Positions 21,117-32,110 of a stretch of DNA of 64,000 nt are shown piece after piece. The notes beneath the pieces are model-generated. The model made no database searches. It worked only from the letters and a program-made list of their open reading frames with translations, and was not told the origin of the DNA. The stretch comes from Dendrobium chrysotoxum. Lineage: Eukaryota; Streptophyta; Magnoliopsida; Asparagales; Orchidaceae. The stretch covers positions 38,745,135 to 38,809,134 of the forward strand of contig CM034300.1 in assembly GCA_019925795.1 (NCBI GenBank), written 5' to 3'. Made by a program: the position numbers and the translations under genes. The number at the start of each line of letters is the position of its first letter. Within the stretch, counting starts at the first letter, position 1.

Positions 21117-22110
21117 TTTTATATTATTTAATTTAAAAAAAAAATTCTTTTTTTAATTGTATTTTAAATCAGAAAATTACTTTTTTTGAAATTTAATATT
21201 ATTTAATATTAATATTATTATTAATAGTATTATTGTTATTTTAATAATAATAATATTATAATAATAGTTATATTATTATAATGTTAATTTAATATTATTT
21301 AATATTATTATAATATTAATAATATTATTAATAGTATTACTATTACTCTAATAATAATATTATTATAATAATAGTTATGTTATTACAATATTAATTTAAT
21401 ATTATTTAATGTTATTATAATATTAATATTAATAATAATATTATTATTATTTTAATAATATTCATATTATTATAATATTGTTATTTTGATGATATTATTA
21501 TTCTATTAATAATAATAATAATATTATTATTTCTAAATTATTATTATTATCATTATTACTAATATTTTAATGATTATAATTATTATTTTCATTATTTTAT
21601 CATTATTATGTTATTATTATTAATATTTTAATTATCATTATTGTACTTAAAAATTATTTTAAAATCTTATTATTATTAGTATTATTATTATTATTGTTAT
21701 TATTATTTGTTTAAAAATTATTTAAAAATTATTATTATTATCATTACTATTATTATTCCATTCAAAAAAAAATTATTTTAAAACCTATTATTATTATTAT
21801 TTTATTTAAAATTATTTTAAATATTATTATATTAACAATAATTTTAATAATATTATATTTCTTAACATTATTACTACATTAATATTAATGTTATTAAATA
21901 ATATTATTACCCTTAATAATATTATTATATTAATATTAATATTATTATGTTAATAATATTACATTTCCTAATATTATTATTACATTAATATTAATATTAC
22001 TAAATAATACTATTATCTTTAATAGTATTATTATATTAATATTAATATTATTATATTAATAATATTATATTTCTTAATATTATTATTACTTATTACTTAT
22101 TTTAAAATCC
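21117..22110. repeat. AT-rich ATT/AAT low-complexity block in beta
   Basis: About 1 kb of nearly pure A+T made of ATT, AAT, ATTAATATT and AATAATATTATTA runs, directly after a GC-rich block. No coding content. Confidence 0.92.
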
Positions 22111-23370
22111 AGAGATTTTTTTTAAAATTTACTAATTATTTTTTTTAAATATTAATTATTTTAAATTATTTAAAAATTACTTTTAAACCTATTTAACTTC
22201 AAAAATTCATAACTAATTCATTTTAAATCAGATTTTGACCTATAATGCCTTGAAATTTTCAAAAAAATGTGAATTTTAATTTAAAATTATTTTCTGGACC
22301 TTATTCTATACTTTCTGGATTAATTTCTGTACTACCTAATGATGTGATTATTTAATTATTATTTAATTATGTTAAATATAAAAATTATTTTTAAAAATAC
22401 AAAATTATTTTTAAACCTCGCTGTGGGTGCTCAGTGGCTCTCTCATGCCTATGTAATGAATTATTTTGAGTTATTTTATTTTCAAAACCTATATGTTTTA
22501 AATATTTATGTATTTTAAAATAATTTTAAAATTACATATTATTCAAATCCTTTAATTTTGGGAGGTCCACCCCTTATGAAATTTTAAACCTAGGCTATGC
22601 ATATGAAGAGCAATTCATGTGGGAGAAGGATTAGTGAATGATTGTGTCCCAATCATTCACTAATTACTTCATTAGGCTTCTTTACTTAGTGTTTTCGTAG
22701 TCCTTGCATGTGTAGGTTGCACAAGCACATAGCCTAGGCTCTCCTAGATCTAAGGACTTGATTGGTGTGTTTATATTTGTTGCATTTACCCTCTATGTCA
22801 TGCCTAAGGGTTAGTTGCTTTATTTTATTCCTATATAACGTAGTGACACCTTAAGAACAACAATTAAGGACCGTCTAGCGAACTTAGAATATTTCTAGGA
22901 GCTAGGATAGACCCTGGATTGCTGTGAAACTTTAAACACTAACATTTAGTGACATCTGAAACCCCCTAGAATTTTCTAGGAATTTTTTGGACTCATTAAA
23001 ATACTTAATTAGCAAACCCTAATTTACCCATTAATTAAGCCTTAGAAACTTTAAAAAAATATAATAAATCTATTTTAAATTAGAAAAATACCCATAATAC
23101 CTCAAACTCTCTAGAATTCAGTCCCCAACCTTAGATAATTAGGGCCCCTTAATTGGACATTAATCTGGACTTTAATTCAACCATAACCAAAAATCACCTT
23201 TTTTCCTTAATTAAATCATTAAAACTTATTAAAAATCCTAAATTCTCCCCAAACACTTGGGAACACCTTCTTAGGTTATTTCTGACCTTTGAGGATGATT
23301 CCAATCATTTTGGAGCTGATTTGGACCAAAACCCCCAAAGTACCCCTAATTAGGCAATTTCAATAATTTA
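22111..23370. other. Beta interior, no recognised feature
   Basis: AT-rich with stops in all frames. A few gene-like phrases on inspection (CTAGAATTTTCTAGGAATTTT at about 22970) are simple repeats. I find no domain. Confidence 0.5.
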
Positions 23371-23374
23371 TTTA

Positions 23375-23880
23375 ATTGCCCCAACTTCTAAAAATCATAA
23401 CTAATTACAGAAAACTCCAAAATGGGAAAACTAAAAGGCATTCAACTCTAATTAAAGTCTAATATTTATTAAAAATATTAGGTGTCCAGAAATAGCTTAA
23501 ATTGAAAAGTCAACTTTCCGGTCAATCGTATCCTATAATCTAGGGCCCGAAACTTCTAAAATTCATAACTTTGCATAGGAAACTCCAAATCCAAAAAACT
23601 CAAAAGCATTCAACTCACATTTGGGTCTAGTATTTATTAAAAATATTAAAATTCCATAAATTAACTTAAATAAAAAAGTCAACAATCCGGTCAAACTTAG
23701 TTCAAAATAAGATCGAAACTCCAGAAATTCATAACTTTGGATAGAAGAATCCAAATTGGGCATGCTAACTGTCTAACTGATCAGGTTAAGGCCTAGTATT
23801 TTATAAAAATATTAGCTATTCACAAATCCTCTTTAATCAAAAAGTTAATTTTGGACCCCCCCTTTTGCCTAGTGTATAGG
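23375..23880. repeat. About 167-bp tandem repeat, three diverged copies, in beta
   Basis: The anchor ATTCATAACT or ATCATAACTA recurs at about 23396, 23564 and 23730, giving spacings of 168 and 166 bp. Each copy also has CATTCAACTC-like, TAGTATTTATTAAAAATATTA and AAAAGTCAACTTTCCGGTCAA-like parts in the same order. Confidence 0.8.
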
Positions 23881-24124
23881 TGGATCCCGAACCTCCTAAA
23901 ACTCACTAATGTAATTTAAACTCTAAATATTGTTACCCTAAGCATTAAAACTGACCTACACATCAAATAAACTAAAATGAATCCTAATTCACTAGTATTT
24001 ATACTTTAATTAAAACTCTCTCTTTAGAACTACAACAAACCTAGACAGTAGGCAATTTAACTAACTAGCCAGCTTAGGATCTACCTCAGCCACACAGGCT
24101 TCTACACACACTATAGAATTATTT

Positions 24125-26311
24125 GCTAGGGTACCACTTCTAGACTTAGGTTAGGCCGGTGTTTACTTTTCCTGCTGTGTGCCGAGCTTTTCCGGATTTT
24201 ATTGCATGTTGTGATTGAACTATTGATGTGTTTGCTTACTTTTACTGCACTCTAGGATTGATGTGATTGCACGATAGAATACCCATAGGTTAGGATCGAT
24301 CTTGATACTAATGATTTTTTTTGCAGGTGGCCATGCTCATGCAGCACTAATGAAAGGGGGGAGTAATTATCATTTAAATGCTGATGATGTTTTATGCATG
24401 CGCTTCAGAAATTGCTCAGCCCCCCTAAATAAATGAGGGTTAATTAAAAATCATTATAAATTACTACAGGTGCTCCAAAATTGCTTAGCCCTCAAATAAT
24501 TAAGAGCATGGCCAAGCGTGGCTGTGATGAGTACTTTTTTTTCCCTATAATTGCTTGTGATATATTAAACTGGTTGGGATGATTTCTTTTAGGATAACCT
24601 TACAGGAGGGTCTAGAATTTACTGCTTTCCATTAATATAATTATTTGTAATATTTGTATTAAGTTGTGAAAGTTCATTTTGAGTGGGGATACTAGGATCC
24701 AAAGGTTGGATTCCAAAGAGGAAAGGACACCCAATATGAGGATGGTCCTTTTCTATTTGGAAATCCAAATTTGGATCATTCTACTTCTTAAAGAATCCAA
24801 GGAAGCTGAGATCTAAGGAGTCCAATGGAGCTAGGATCCGAGAGTCCAAGGAAGAGAAGATCAAGAAGATGAAGAGCAAGAGTATCCCACTCAGAATAAC
24901 TTGCGTCTATTTTAGGATTAGAAATCCGGGTTGTTGGCAGTGGTGCCCGGCCACTTTAATTTTTTGCAGACCTTGGGTTGTAATTAAGGGCAGTTGGCCT
25001 ATGAACATTTATTAATTTGTTTGGATAATTTTGATGTGTCTTGTTTATGATTGTGTGCCTCTAGGGTTGCTTTCTTTTCTTTGTTTCTTGGCATTTTGCA
25101 TGCCACTTTTATTTTAGCCTGGACTTCGTTAGACTCTCTAAGGACTAAAAGTTTTTCTACTTGTAACCAATATTCAAAATTTTAAGATTTAAATAATTTA
25201 GAAACTTAACGACCTAGGGAATTGCCGGAATCATCCGGGGTCACATGCATGTTATTGCATTTCTCTCTTTCCTTCTATAAGACACTTCCCCGCCTGCGGG
25301 TAGAGTCTGGATAATATGACCTATGAGGATGAGGTGCCGGACCTAGGGAAGCCCAGTCTAATTCTAAAAATTATTTTTTATAAGCCTTTTAAAATTCTAT
25401 GCATATTTGATTTGGATACTTTAACCAGCACGCATTATATTAGAAATCAACTAAATCAAAATTTTAATTGCATTAGTCATAGGAGCATTCACCCAACATC
25501 AGTCTGAGGCCAATTAGGAAATCCTCTAGACGTCGGCCCTACTTCCAAGAACTATAACCTACCTACCCATCTTTCATAAATGACTGGACAGCATGATTTT
25601 GAAGTGATTAGGCGGTTAGCTGGCTCCCCAATCCAGGCCGGGGTAAGTCCAGATTTTGCATTGCATTAGTTAGGACACGGGTGTTAGTGTTATGTAGAAC
25701 ACTAAACCCATTAGATTTAGGATTCCGATGCTATTGCTTCGTAGTACACTTCATCGGTAGGTAGGTCTTCTATCTTCCAGAGACCATAAACCCTTCATAT
25801 CCGCGTCACACGGATGACGCCACCTCCATCCTTCTTTCCTACATGCTTCGAGTGCATGATTTACTTATTTTCTCCAATTTCTTCTCACTACCTTAGTCCC
25901 TCTGGATGCCGATCTGAGCTATGTATGTTGACTAAGCCTAGTTGAACCTTTTTTCCTCTTTGAGTAGGATTTCCTAGTATTATCCCTTTGTGCCAATCCT
26001 AATTTGGGAAGAATAATATAGAATCCTTAATCGAGAGTTTTTTCAAGCTCCAGCTTGAGATGTAATTAACCACAGGGCTTGCGCCCGTAGGAAACCATAT
26101 CCCACTCTCAAATAAACCCCGTTCGAGCTAATGTATCGGGTGGAGGAAACCCGTTGTGATTAGATCGTACATATTGTTATCCATCGGGGTGTGCTGGTGA
26201 GAGCCACTATCCTCAATGGTTAATCTTATGTGTGATCGAATCTGCCCTCCCATTGATAAATACTGTCTCCCTCCGCAGGGCAGTGGTGTTTGTTCCTTTC
26301 GGAGGTCCACA
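24125..26311 (+). repeat. Part of beta shared with alpha (inverted copy at 43149-~47020)
   Basis: Read on the minus strand from 26311, this sequence matches the plus strand from 43149 onward, with E4 removed. Shared landmarks include CACTATCCTCAATGGTTAATC at 26210, GCGCCCGTAGGAAACC at 26082, the CGTCGGCCCTACTTCCAAGA region at 25534, and GCAGGTGGCCATGCT at 24323. No credible gene lies here. An apparent 114-codon minus ORF (26128-26472) runs across the beta/G1 junction and is a composite. Confidence 0.82.
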
Positions 26312-27498
26312 AGGACATGCATGACCTTATCATATACAATGGATTTTATAGGACCCTGTATATTGGTACTCTGTGGTTCACTTATACTATAAAATAATGA
26401 TGCACGTCCATCAGGCTGTGGCGGTACATAAAAAGTGTGCAGCACATGCACAGAGGGATTGTTAGAGTGCAATGGATCACAAGTACTAGTGGAAGGTATG
26501 GGGGAAGGCTGAAGACTTGATTCCTCAACTCATCTTGTCTATTTAACAAGGGATTATTGGCTAGTAGTCTGACGTTCGACATCTACGTCATCATCTGAGC
26601 CACTATCAATGACTAGACTACCTTGAGGTATTAGGTACCTGTGGAATATAGGATAGGAATTATAATCATCAATGTTAAAGGTAGGAGAGGGAACTAAATG
26701 ATGAAAAGCATCAGTCATCTCATCATAAGAGGAATCAGACTCAACAGTCAAAGGGGAAGTGTAAATGTGTGAGGGTGGAGGGATTCAAGTATCATAGTTT
26801 TTAGCAGGGTGAGTTGACTCTCCACCTTAACCTCTACCCTGCCATCCCCTACCTCTACTAGGGGGAATATTATGCCCAACTATGAACTGAAAGGTAGATC
26901 CAACATAATTCGTAGTGGAAACATCTGCTTTAATACAAACCTATTATGAACCCTGTACTAGTGGTCAAATAAGACCCTATGTTAGTGATTGCATAGGAAA
27001 CTATACAACACTAGTAGGTATCACTAGTGACTGGGTAGTAAGAGGTCTCCAAACCTTATGAGGTATGTAATACTCGGTGTCATTGTAAATAAAGACCTCA
27101 TGCACGATAAAGGGTTGAGTATCCCTAGGGATGGAATACCTTATATCATTCATTATATACTTCATGTACAGGTGCAATATAGAGGGCACCATCTCATTCT
27201 CATGAATCCAAGGCCTTCCTAAGAGAGCCTTGTATGAGATATGTACCTCAATAACATGAAACTTTGCCTCAGTTAGGAGATCCCTAAAATGCAAAGGCAA
27301 TGTAATAAATCCCAGAGCATGATGACCTTGATCATTGAAACCCGTCACCATAATCTTATCTAAGTCAATTTCAAATGACCAAGGGAGAGACTACGTAGGG
27401 TGGCATGATTAAGGATATTGACTGAAGCTCCTTGGTCATTGAGGATCATATTCAACTCATAATTATTGACTTTAATAGTGACATATAAGGGAAGGTTG
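26312..27498 (-). pseudogene. G1 protease (C-terminal part) and protease-RT linker
   Basis: On the minus strand from 27498 the code reads LPLYVTIKVNNYEL, then the active-site region NDQGASVNIL (D-x-G form) and, after a frameshift near 27360, VTGFNDQGHHALGFITLPL and ALLGRPWIHENEMVPS. This is a retropepsin of the Tat lineage. The linker follows, with an Asp/Ser-rich stretch (DSGSDDDVDVE at about 26580). The frame ends at 26312 at the beta target duplication and resumes at 10027. The protease would cut the element polyprotein; this copy is split by E2 and frameshifted. Confidence 0.85.
27494..27498. repeat. Left target duplication of E2 (GGTTG, diverged)
   Basis: GGTTG here versus AGTTA at 38818-38822. 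They differ by two G/A transitions, as expected for an old insertion. The G1 protease reading continues across the two flanks (GTFEHN on the right side, LPLYVT on the left). Confidence 0.72.
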
Positions 27499-28989
27499 TG
27501 AAAGTTCATGAGGGTGGTTAAACCCTGTAGAACTAACCCTAGGCTAACTGAGAGGGGGAGTGAATTGGTGTTTTAAAATTCTTAAATAAAAAGAAAAAAT
27601 CTTTTTGATATTTTCTAAATATTTTGAAACTAAATATTCTTAAGTAGAAGAAGCTACCATAATTAGAGATTTCAACCATAGAATAAATCACAAAAAAAAA
27701 ATGAAAAAATAAAATATAGAAAAAGTAATAAGAAAGAGCACACTGAATTTTATAGTGGTTTGGTCAAATCTAACCTACATCCACTCCCCAGAATCTCCCA
27801 TTCCAAGTATTGCACTAATAAATTAGTGTCTCTCCTTGTTCCCCCATAGTAAGGTGGAGAAGTCCTTACAAAATCTTTCGACCAACCCAATGAGGCAGAG
27901 AACCTTGAATCCTTTTTTACCCTCCTGGTGAAGGTAGAGAATCCAGCATTCATGTACTCCCACTTGGAGTTAGCAGAGAACCACAAAATCCTTTTACTCC
28001 CTCCTGGAGTAGGCAGAGAACTGATAATCCTTTTACTCAGATTTTACTCTCACCTGGAGTAGGCAGATAACCTAGATCTGATGCTGATGATATGAGTTGC
28101 CTGTACGATCAGAGCAACAAATTCGTACTAATCATCCCAGATGATCTTACCCTGTACGATTAGTTCAAAACTAAATTTATCATCAGGCAGATCGTTCGGG
28201 ATGTCTAGGATGATTAGAATAAAAATGTATTGATCATCCTAGACAATCTTGCGATCATCTTGTATGATTAGTTTAAAATATGATTTATCATCTGGCAGAT
28301 CATTCGAGACATCAAGGATGATTAGAAGAAAAATGTACTCATATCCCATACGATCTTAGACAATCGTTCTGTACGATATGATCATTCAATCTAACCATAC
28401 TTAGATCCCTAATCATAGGATTATTTTAGGAATGATTGCTACATATCATCCAGGATGATCAGAATCATCCTATACGATTAGAATAAAATTTTAATTATCA
28501 AATCTTGCCTAAATCATGTCTGGTAGCTAGATTTTTTGATTGATGCATATCATCCTGTACGATGATAGTATCATCTAGGATGATTGGTTTAATCAAGCTT
28601 ATTTGACATATAATCCCTAATTAGGGTTTCTATTTTATATTGATCATCTAGGACAATTTAGGATCATCCTATACGATATGATAAAAAATAGAAGAACTCT
28701 CAAACTCACCAAATTTCTCCCCCTAAGTGTGTGTGTGCAAGGTTACTTAGCTTCAAGATCCATTACAGTACATTTGACTCAAAAAAATGTAAAAAATATA
28801 TTGGAATAAAACTTATAAAATGACTCAATCCTAATCTACCCAATCTTGACCTGGCTTGGGTGTGAGCATGTGATCCTAAAATGTTTGTGAGCAGGATAAA
28901 CAAAATATATAAGTAAGAATAATAGTAGTAAGGAATGAGTAATGCTTGTTATCATCAAAAGCACTGTACTTGGGAGCAGATTTGTAACA
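27499..28989 (-). repeat. E2 3' LTR, with ~300-bp internal deletion
   Basis: 1491 bp against 1792 bp for the 5' LTR. Sequence runs parallel to GCTGATGA at 28090, then jumps to the equivalent of 37911. The lost piece is the GA-rich leader and the TATA region. Degenerate palindromes occupy 28100-28690. Confidence 0.88.
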
Positions 28990-29014
28990 ATCTCCCCCTT
29001 TTGATGATGGCAAA
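28945..29014 (-). promoter_or_regulatory. E2 polypurine tract and stem-loop
   Basis: The arms TTGTTATCATCAAAA (to 28960) and TTTTGATGATGGCAA (28999-29013) flank the tract TCTCCCCCTT (AAGGGGGAGA on the minus strand). The loop is 14 nt longer than in E1 and E3. Confidence 0.75.
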
Positions 29015-29289
29015 TATTACTGAAAGAATTTTAAAGCCAAGAAATTTTTTTATTTTTGTTTTTTTTTAAGTTAAAAAAAAATAAAAAAAGGAACAGAAGA
29101 CATAAAAGGCAAAAATAAAATAAATTCCTTTAAAATATAAGCAAACGAATAGACAATAACTACTCCCCGTTTTAATATCATAAAAAGAAGGAATCCCGAA
29201 AATAAAAATAGAATAAGAAGAAATTAGACACTATAATATAATAATAAAAAGAGAATAAACTAGAAATTAATGGGATCTTGTTCAAAAGG

Positions 29290-30323
29290 AGGCGGTGGTA
29301 GTGGCGGTGGCTGAAAGAGGTGAGTAATAGAGGTAAATTGTTCTCCAAACTAGGTTATATTTTGCTTGTGCTGCTGCTACTGTGCAGTTATGTATTCATC
29401 AAAATGTGCATCCCACTGGTCAAATCTTTATTCCAGCCTATCTTTCTGGGGCTGTGGTGAATAGGAACAGGAGCATGAATAGGTTCTTCCTCTTCTCCCA
29501 TAGCCTCCCTATACTCTGGATGAAGGTGAGTACTGTAGAGGATGATGAAGGAATTAATGGAATAAAAAGTAGGTTGGTAGTCAAGTGGGTTAGGATATTA
29601 AAGGTTATACTTGTTTTCTATGAAATAAGCAATGATGTGTCCTAATGATAGATTTGATTTCTCCTGTGGCAAGAATCCCTAATGCTAGTGAGGTGTTCAA
29701 TATATCTGATTAGGAGATCGATGACATTAAAATCTCTATGAGCCATTATATAATAAATGGTGAGGGAAAGGATGAGCGTGATGTGAATGTGATCCCCAGC
29801 TTTAGGAATATAGAAGTTTTAAGAATATGCTGGATGGTCTGGGCATCTTTTACTAATGAACTGGTTATAGAGTCATGAAAAGGGGCATTGGTGTTCATAA
29901 GAAGGGTATTAACATAACTCTAATTAAAGTCAGGATCGGTGAGCATGATGTGAATCTTATCTCAAGTGGTGGAAAGGTGAAGAAGTTCATGTAGGTCCTG
30001 ATATATGATTTCAACAGGTCATTTGTTCACATAGGATTGAAGTGAAGTATAGGTGGAGTTAATTCTAAGACTGGCAAAAAGCATAAATAGAAGTTCATAA
30101 TTGAAGGGGAAAGCGAGGGTCAGAATGAAAGCAAGACTTGTATGGGTGAAGAGGTCAAGTACCCTATAAGTCAGAACATTTGGATTGGCAACTTTGGAAG
30201 GAGTAATCTCTATAGACATGTAACGAGCAGAAGCAGCTTGATTTGCTGCTTCAGTAAAGTGGGGGTCTATAATTCCCCTAAAGGAACTTTTGTCTGCATT
30301 CTAGAATGTTTTCCACCACCCAT
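29290..30323 (-). pseudogene. E2 ORF3 remnant (plant transposon protein-like)
   Basis: Starts at ATG 30323 (MGGGKHSR) and aligns with E3 ORF3: TYRVLDLFTHTSLAFILTLAFPF here against TYPVLNPFAHTSLTFILTLAFPF-like residues in E3. Only 66 codons (30019-30219) stay open, with several stops and frameshifts after them. The region ends with the GGCGGTGG-rich stretch near 29290 that corresponds to the proline-rich tail. Confidence 0.78.
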
Positions 30324-30414
30324 ATTGAAGATTTGAGAGTTTGAGTGAAAGAGAGGAGGAATTGAAGGATTTTGGAATGAAGAAAACAATTGAAATCATC
30401 TGTTTATATAGGGT

Positions 30415-30815
30415 CAACCTCATTATCCAGGATGATCGAGATATTATCCAGGACAATCGGGATCAATAATTGGCTAGAATAATTGGTCAAAAAGGGTGTT
30501 GTATTGTACAAGACGATCAGGTATTATTCAAGATGATTAGATATAGATGATCATCTCAAGGAGTAAGTTTGTACGATCATTGATTGGCTCGATCATCTAG
30601 GATGAACACATGAATCATCTAGGATGTTGAGTCATTAAGGATCATACCAACCATTATTCAATTCATCCAACCATTTTAGCCACGTGGATTGTCCAAGTTG
30701 AATAGGTTGATCATCCAGGATGATTACCAATAATAGATTCAGATCAGCCATTGGATTTAGGTTGAACAATGATATGATGATATCATCCAGATGATGGGAT
30801 ATCATCCAAGATGTT
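30415..30815. repeat. Degenerate palindrome cluster inside E2, upstream of ORF3
   Basis: Repeated ATCATCCAGGATGAT-like dyads (30426, 30446, 30593, 30707, 30785 and others). These are decayed versions of the LTR palindrome, located just upstream of the ORF3 start, as in E3. Confidence 0.78.
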
Positions 30816-32110
30816 GTGAACAAAAATTAAAAGAATTGAATGATGGAGAGGGATGGTTAGAGAGGATCCAAATAAAAAAATCAATCTCAAAATACTAGAA
30901 AATAATGACAGATAAAACAGAATAAAAAAATATTTTAAAAAGAATCATAAAAAAACAAACTCAAAGGTTTTTTTAATCAATCACTTTCAGTAAATGATAA
31001 ATTTACCTCAATTTTTTATTTAACAACCCAAAAGAAATGAATAGACAATGTTGAAATCCAGAAAGGTTAGAAACTCAATTTTCTAAACCCTACCTTGGAC
31101 ACCTTACATGTTAAAGTTCCTTTTAACCAAAAATCTAATTCAAAAAGGTAGAAATTAGATAAGAAAAGTTATCCTTTCAAACTTTATTCAAGAAAAATAT
31201 CTGATAAAATAGTATTGTAAAGTGGAGAATCAAAAATCATGATTTTCAATCTAAAGTATTTGAAAATATTAAGTGGCACATGGATTCCTCTAAGATTTTA
31301 AAAGGTTTGAAAGTGAAGGAAGCTTATTTCTTTGTGTGCTCATTTTATGCCTCTATTTTTTCAATTATTTGGCGTACTTTATGTATCTTTTGATTTTTGA
31401 TATACTTTGTGTATCTTGCAATTATTTATCAAATATTGTGCTTCTTTTCAATATGGGGCTCATTTTGTGCCTCTTTTCATTTCCTTTGGGAGCTTGCTTC
31501 CTTTTAGAACCTCTAAAGACTCTCAGTTGTGAGATTATCTTCTAGATATAAGAGAGGAAGAAACTCACTCTCGAATATAAGGAAAAGTAACCCATAAAAC
31601 AGAATCATACTTCATATGATAAATGCAACCACCTAATTTAGAAAACACGAAGTTGATTCAATCATTTGGAACACTATTCATATGAGATAGATTACCGTTG
31701 GATGATAAAATAGAGCTCTTTTTCAAAGTCCAACTTTTTTATTTTTAAAATAAATTTTGATTCAAAAAAAAAAATATATCATTAAAGGAGTTAGAGAAAG
31801 AGAAATAATCATCAATATTCTTTTCTTTAACTATTTTAGAGAAGTCAATCACTACTAACAAGCTTTTAGACAAAAATATGATAAAAATCTCATTTTAAAA
31901 GCACGTTCATCAGCAGAAGTGAGCAGGGATCTGATTTAAAAAAAATGAAAATAACAACAGAAAATCAAAAACATAAAGCAAAAATTCAAAAAGAAATCAA
32001 CAAACAAATAAAGCCTAACATGAAAGACGCAGAAAATAAAAAAATATAAAAAGAAATAAACAAATAAGCAAAAATAAGTAGAATAAAAACATAGATATAA
32101 GGCATCATTT
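30816..32110 (-). other. E2 spacer between pol and ORF3
   Basis: A-rich on the plus strand, with no ORF above background. It includes the hairpin-cluster equivalent at about 31370-31460 (GATATACTTTGTGTATC). Confidence 0.6.

Larger units (their letters stand above)
10028..26311 (+). mobile_element. Beta: ORF-less LTR-like unit (solo giant LTR or non-autonomous element), interrupted by E1
   Basis: It starts TGTTGACC and ends GGTCCACA, an imperfect 8-bp terminal inverted repeat with TG...CA ends, and is flanked by AGGAC. Without E1 it is about 6.57 kb. I find no gag or pol motif in it. It contains, left to right, a block of GGTCAACC palindromes, a TATA-like CATAAATAGG at about 20272, a GC-rich block, a 1-kb AT-rich block, a 167-bp tandem repeat, and ~2.2 kb shared with alpha. 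The orientation is set by the TATA-like box only. It could be a solo LTR of an unseen family or a LARD-type element that lost its second LTR. Confidence 0.65.

Noticed and set aside
20936..21136. 66-codon ORF in the GC-rich block of beta
   Set aside because: No known domain; composition alone explains the openness, and it ends in AT-rich repeat.
23375..23880. Centromeric satellite
   Set aside because: Only three diverged units embedded in beta; unit length alone is not evidence. Kept as a question in the findings.
10028..26311. Beta as another LTR of G1
   Set aside because: It shares no sequence with the G1 LTRs (1-2350, 48345-64000) and has its own termini and target duplication.
26128..26472. 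114-codon minus-strand ORF treated as one gene
   Set aside because: It crosses the beta/G1 boundary at 26311/26312, so only the codons above 26312 are G1 linker; the remainder is beta. About 31 codons are also free of stops in alpha, but with a different context and no domain.
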